Made by a program: the position numbers and the translations under genes. A stretch of DNA of 64,000 nt from Orychophragmus violaceus (taxonomy: Eukaryota > Streptophyta > Magnoliopsida > Brassicales > Brassicaceae). The notes beneath the pieces were generated by a model. The model saw only the letters and a program-made list of their open reading frames with translations. It searched no databases and was not told where the DNA came from. Below are positions 59,943 to 64,000 of this stretch, piece by piece; the first letter of the stretch is position 1; each line of letters opens with the position of its first letter. The stretch spans positions 58,917,246 to 58,981,245 of the forward strand of contig CM058239.1 in assembly GCA_030180135.1 (NCBI GenBank), written 5' to 3'.

Positions 59943-61201
59943 CTAGCCACTCGATGATCCCGGGGTCCTCAGCTCCAAGTCCATGTCTCCTCGGTACAGC
60001 TGGCCTCCGTCGCTCTCGTCCTCCTCCGGATCTGACTCTGGCTCTGGCTCGGAATCTGTGATGACGATCACTGGGGGTACTGCTGCCGGCTCCTGGCTCG
60101 GTGTAGCCCACTGCTGACCCAGTCCATCTGGTCCCTCCTCGGGAATGTTCAGCTGCTCGTCCAACCAGGCATACTCCTGCTCCTCCTCCAATCTGTTACC
60201 ATGCATATCCACCCAGATGTACTCTCGCTCCTCCCGTACCCGCTGCGTCCTCTGCTCCCTCTGCTCCCGCATTCGGTTCAAGTCAGCCTGCTGCTCGGCC
60301 CACTCTGCCCTATGCTGCGCAAACCTCTCTCTGATACGCTCTATAGCATCTCTCTGTCCACTAAGCTGGGCCCGGTCGGCAATCTCCTGCTCTCGCTTCA
60401 GACGCAGCTCCTCATCCCACGCGGCTTGCTGCTCAGCCATAACTTGGCGCCGGGTCTCCTCGTCACTACGACGCCTCTCCCTCATCCGCTCCCGAAATGC
60501 TGGATCCCTCTGGTTCCTATCCACAGCCTCTGCATACCTAGCAGCCATCGCAACCAGACTGTACTCTCCGTACTCACGCCCATCCGTCATCCCCTCTCGG
60601 ATCTCCGGTGCTAGCCCATCCATAAACAGGGTCATCAAATGGATCGGGGATCTAGGTGGGTACATCCGGCTCTGAAAATGAACGCATCCATGTACTCCTG
60701 CACGCTCATGCCTTCCACCTGGAGGGGCCGGGGAACGTCCCGGGGAATCTCCTGCGCCCTCCTCGATGTCGACGCCCCTGGTACCCCGTCTGACGGTCTC
60801 ACTGTCATGAAGCACACACGACTCGGTGGATCGGGATGATCCTCTGCCACTACATGCTCCTTTCCCGGTCTCTGCGCTCGGGGTGCTTCCACTGGCGCCG
60901 GTGGGGCCACTACTGGCGTCTTCTGGGGTCGGCCTCTACCCCTCACTGGTATCACAACTGTCTCAACCGGAACTGATGCAGACACTGGTCTATCCACTGA
61001 ATGCCGGGCGGACGGCTGGGTGGCGCCGGGAATCTCGACCGATGTCTCAATCGTAAGTCGTCTCCTCTGTCTCCTCGGTGCGTTCCTGCGGGGTGCAACA
61101 CGTGTGCGCAGAACACTGGTAGGGTTTGGTGCCCAATCGGACCCGGAATCAGAGTGTGAATCAGTGGACATCCTGCATAAGACGAAACTAAGAGAGGTCA
61201 C
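59943..61201 (-). pseudogene. Truncated gypsy gag, frameshifted
   Basis: Two overlapping minus-strand frames: 61201-60635 (Arg/Pro-rich N-terminus, then the VEGMSVQEYMDAFIFRAG block) and 60815-59943 (IHLMTLFMDGLAPEIREGM, then a long charged coiled-coil and an acidic C-terminus). The two gag blocks are adjacent in normal gypsy gag, so a one-base shift near 60655 separates them. The main capsid domain that should precede VEGMSVQEY is absent: only about 50 residues separate it from the Pro/Arg-rich start. The ORF ends without zinc knuckle or protease. Possibly translated in two pieces or not at all. Confidence 0.75.
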
Positions 61202-61361
61202 AACAGGAGATAATCAGTGATATATTGGTGTTTGAAAGATTTCGTAAAGTATCTGTTTTATAAAAATTTCGCAAACGGTTTTGAAAAAGATTGAAAAATG
61301 GGTTTTGGGGTAAACATCGAAAGCTGATCTCCCAGGACAGAGCTGGGAGACCTTAACCTAG

Positions 61362-61373
61362 GCTCTGATACCA
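61362..61373 (-). other. Primer binding site (tRNA-iMet) of the minus-strand element
   Basis: Minus-strand TGGTATCAGAGC three bases inside the 5' LTR (61377-63136). Confidence 0.93.
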
Positions 61374-61376
61374 AAT

Positions 61377-63136
61377 TGTAACACCCGTCTCCCGGCATAA
61401 CCGGAGACGCGGCATTAGGACGCCCGCTGAACCGAACATGGTCCAACCGGGATGCCTTCTCAACTTGTCCCAGGTCCCAGGCGCCCCCTTCTTACAGAAA
61501 TCCACCAATGACGTCACAGCGATCAATCAATCCCGCATCCGGACCTGCAGAAAACGGGGACAGGAAAGGGAGAGAGGCCTGAGTAATTGTTTCAAACACA
61601 ATCACCCAGTGAGGACGGACTTAGGGAGTCCGCTATCCCGCTTACACCACACGACTACGAATCACAAGTCCTAAGCTAATATCACCTTGCAAACAGGCCC
61701 GAAGGCTTTCACCACACAATCTACATCCATTCGTGCTTCCACACTCGTGAACCCCTCTCTAGCCCGAAGGCTCCACGCAACCGGCTCACCCGGTAACCCT
61801 AGGCCCGAAGGCCTGAACCAGGGGAGGCTCGCCAACACCTCCCATCCGACGATTTAAAGGGCGCGTACCAAAACTCGTTATACACGCCCTGCCACGAAAC
61901 ACCCTTTCGGGGGCCCTACCACAACTACCAACCATATCCATCACACACAAGCAACATTTTCAGGCTCAGCGATAACCTAGCAGTTCTACGTTCTCAAGCA
62001 TTCACATCGAGATCTCTACTATCCTACGCTACCTAGGAAAGACGACATTAACAAGGGACTATCGCCCGGAATCGAATAGAGCAAGGGAGATCACCAACGG
62101 TCCTCACCTTAGCCAAAGAGGAGGCAAAACCGTGGATTAGCAACCCCATTGACCCGAACGGACATCGGTTATGAAAAGAGGACGAGAAATCGAGTGAGAT
62201 AGGCTTTTGAATCGCTTAAATCGGGCTTAGGATGAGCGAGATATGATCGATTGAAAATATCCCTCCCAAACCAGCTAAACCGACCTAAACCGGAAATTGA
62301 AATTAGAAATTGGAAATTGGATTAAACCGGTCGGCCAACCCGAACCAGACCCGGTCAAGGATCCGACCCGAGCGGTCAGACCCGACCCGATCCGACCCGG
62401 ACCGGTCAACGGTCAACGGGTCCGGTCAACGGTCAACCGGCGGCGGAAGGGGCGGTCAACGGCGGCTCCGGCGGCGGTCAACGGGGGTCCGGCGGCGGTC
62501 AACGGCGGCGCTCCGGCGGTCTCCGGCGACGGGCGGCGGCTCCGGTGGCGGCGGCGGCGGCGCGTGGCGGCAGGCGGCTCCGGCGGTCGGCGCGTGGCTC
62601 CTTCGGCGCGCGTGGATCTCACGCGCCCGTTACTCCTCCGGCGCGTGCGGGCGCGTGCGGCGGCGCGTGGCGGTCGGCTCGGCGGCTCCGGCTTCGTCTC
62701 GTCGCGACGGTCACGGTGGTATGCTCGGTTTCTCGGGATTTGAGGTATTTAAAAAGTTGTGAAGGTTTGAAAACGTTTTTGATCCTAAAAAGCTCAGATC
62801 TGGTTCCCGGGGTTTACCTGGTGAGAAGGGAGGAGAGAGAAAACGTGAATAGTGCTCCTGGATGCTCGAACGCCTTCTGATCCCGACAGGGCTTCGCCGA
62901 AAGAGAGAGAAATAAGTTTCTGGGGAAAAGGAGGCACTATTTATAGGGGAAGACCTGCTGAAACCCTAGGGTTTTAGAAAAGGAAAGCAGGCTCTTGAGC
63001 TTGGTTAATGGGCTTGGCCCTATAATCAGGAAAGGAAATTCCTGATTAAGGAAATAATTAGAAAGGGAAAGTGGATTTGGGCTGGCTTTTGGGCTTTTCT
63101 TTTAAAAAATTTTGGGCCGGGTTTGGGTATGTTACA
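61377..63136 (-). repeat. 5' LTR of the minus-strand gag-only element (right copy)
   Basis: 1760 bp, direct repeat of 57878-59640; differences cluster in the GC-rich tract (62380-62610). Followed by target duplication tttat (63137-63141). Confidence 0.95.
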
Positions 63137-63141
63137 TTTAT

Positions 63142-64000
63142 GTACGCTAATCTATACTATTAAAATAGCAGTACAAAACAAAAAATGCCCGTGTTTTTAA
63201 TTTAATTACAAGCAATGCTATCGCTTTTCTTCAGTTAATTTGGCCTTTCATTAAAGAGAATTTAGTCTTTTGACATCAATACATACAAAATTAAATTGGC
63301 TTGCTAACCAATCCCAACCGGTGTTAAACCACATTCTATTCAAACTTACCATATTTCCATTTTTTAATAATCGGTGCTACACCAAATGTAAACTAATCAA
63401 CAAAATAAACAACTACATAATCTATTTGATTCAACCTTACGTAATGATCATTATTTTCACTAACCGGTGAGACATCAAATACACAATATCTCTTCTCTAA
63501 GTTATATGTCTTCTGGCCTTGATTTCCATTTTTATGCACACCTAAACCAAAATTTTGAAAATGGTTTAGCTTTTACATCAACCGCCATACACCAAATTAG
63601 TTATTAGTCTTCTAAACCGGTTTTTCAAATTCGTAATAAAGGGGTTTTGACAAACCATATTCAAAGGTTTTATAAATGAATAATTATCTTCCTAAAATTC
63701 ATCACAAATCTAATCGACATTGCCTTATTACTGTTTGAAATATTTCCTACTAACAAACCTAACATATCTCATAAACAATATACTCGATTCAAACATATCA
63801 ATGTATCAAGACACCATAAGACTTGCAATACATAAACAGTTCCAACAGAAAAAAATTTCTAAACAAACAATGACAAAACAATAAATTTTAATATATCGAA
63901 TATTAGGATATGCGAATCTTGACTAATTCAAAACTTGACTAGCAAGAATCTTCTAACTTTACAAAACATATCCGATTTTAACTACCAATATATATACAAG
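63142..64000. other. AT-rich DNA to the window end
   Basis: No gene or repeat recognised; several AACCGGT-containing strings only. Confidence 0.5.

Larger units (their letters stand above)
57878..63136 (-). mobile_element. Non-autonomous gag-only gypsy-type LTR element, minus strand
   Basis: 5259 bp with LTRs 57878-59640 and 61377-63136, which look nearly identical outside a GC-rich tract, and a perfect target duplication tttat (57873-57877, 63137-63141). Orientation is set by the primer site TGGTATCAGAGC on the minus strand (61373-61362) and a polypurine tract at the other end (complement of 59641-59652). The internal region is only 1.7 kb and holds a broken gag fragment and no protease, RT or integrase. 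TGTAACA..GTTACA ends suit a gypsy (chromovirus-like) element. Confidence 0.93.

Noticed and set aside
60145..60839. Plus-strand ORFs opposite the gag fragment
   Set aside because: Antisense shadows of the minus-strand gag; primer site and purine tract fix the element on the minus strand.

Overview
The window is a repeat-dense stretch of a plant nuclear genome, most likely a Brassicaceae species (Arabidopsis relatives; species not identified). The evidence is an Athila-type Ty3/gypsy element, Ty1/copia elements primed by initiator-Met tRNA, a plant LINE, a Mutator-like element (MULE), spliced genes with plant-type introns, a nuclear tRNA-Ala(AGC) and a plant 2-oxoglutarate-dependent dioxygenase gene. 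It is eukaryotic, so there are no operons or ribosome binding sites. Domain names rest on motif recognition by eye; no database search was run.

Layout. (1) 1-22543: an Athila-like gag-pol element, cut off by the left window edge and carrying its 3' LTR at 21322-22543. Two full-length copia elements are inserted in its reading frame: copia-1 (1409-8680, target duplication ccact) and copia-2 (10915-18723, cgacc). With the insertions ignored the Athila pol frame is continuous apart from a few stops. (2) 22544-39343: LINE remnants. The plus-strand LINE reverse transcriptase is broken by a large LTR (25869-36300), itself split by a gag-protease-only Athila-type element (27518-35392, gcgat), and by a rearranged solo LTR (36445-37738, ggtat). 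(3) 39419-54848: a broken HR-like lesion-inducing (DoxX-like) gene on the minus strand. Exon 1 (54781-54848) and exons 2-4 (39419-39935) are separated by a MULE (about 40303-54625). The MULE holds a decayed transposase, a GRF-zinc-finger gene and a DUF1985 pseudogene, and its transposase is split by copia-3 (43123-50443, aggtt). (4) 55170-57100: tRNA-Ala and an intact three-exon dioxygenase gene. (5) 57878-63136: a gag-only gypsy element on the minus strand (tttat), then AT-rich DNA to the end.

The strongest unexplained signal is a family of paired CG-containing palindromes (core TCGATCGA, usually within TGTGTCGATCGACACA). Pairs lie 20-22 bp apart and recur in all three copia LTRs just upstream of their TATA boxes, in copia leaders, in the Athila LTR and 3' region, and inside Athila coding linkers between protein domains. 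A different palindrome, in 3 x 63 bp arrays, occupies both the LTR and the 3' untranslated region of the gag-only Athila element. Three separate LTR elements here keep gag but have lost pol, yet have near-identical LTRs and perfect target duplications, which points to mobilisation in trans.
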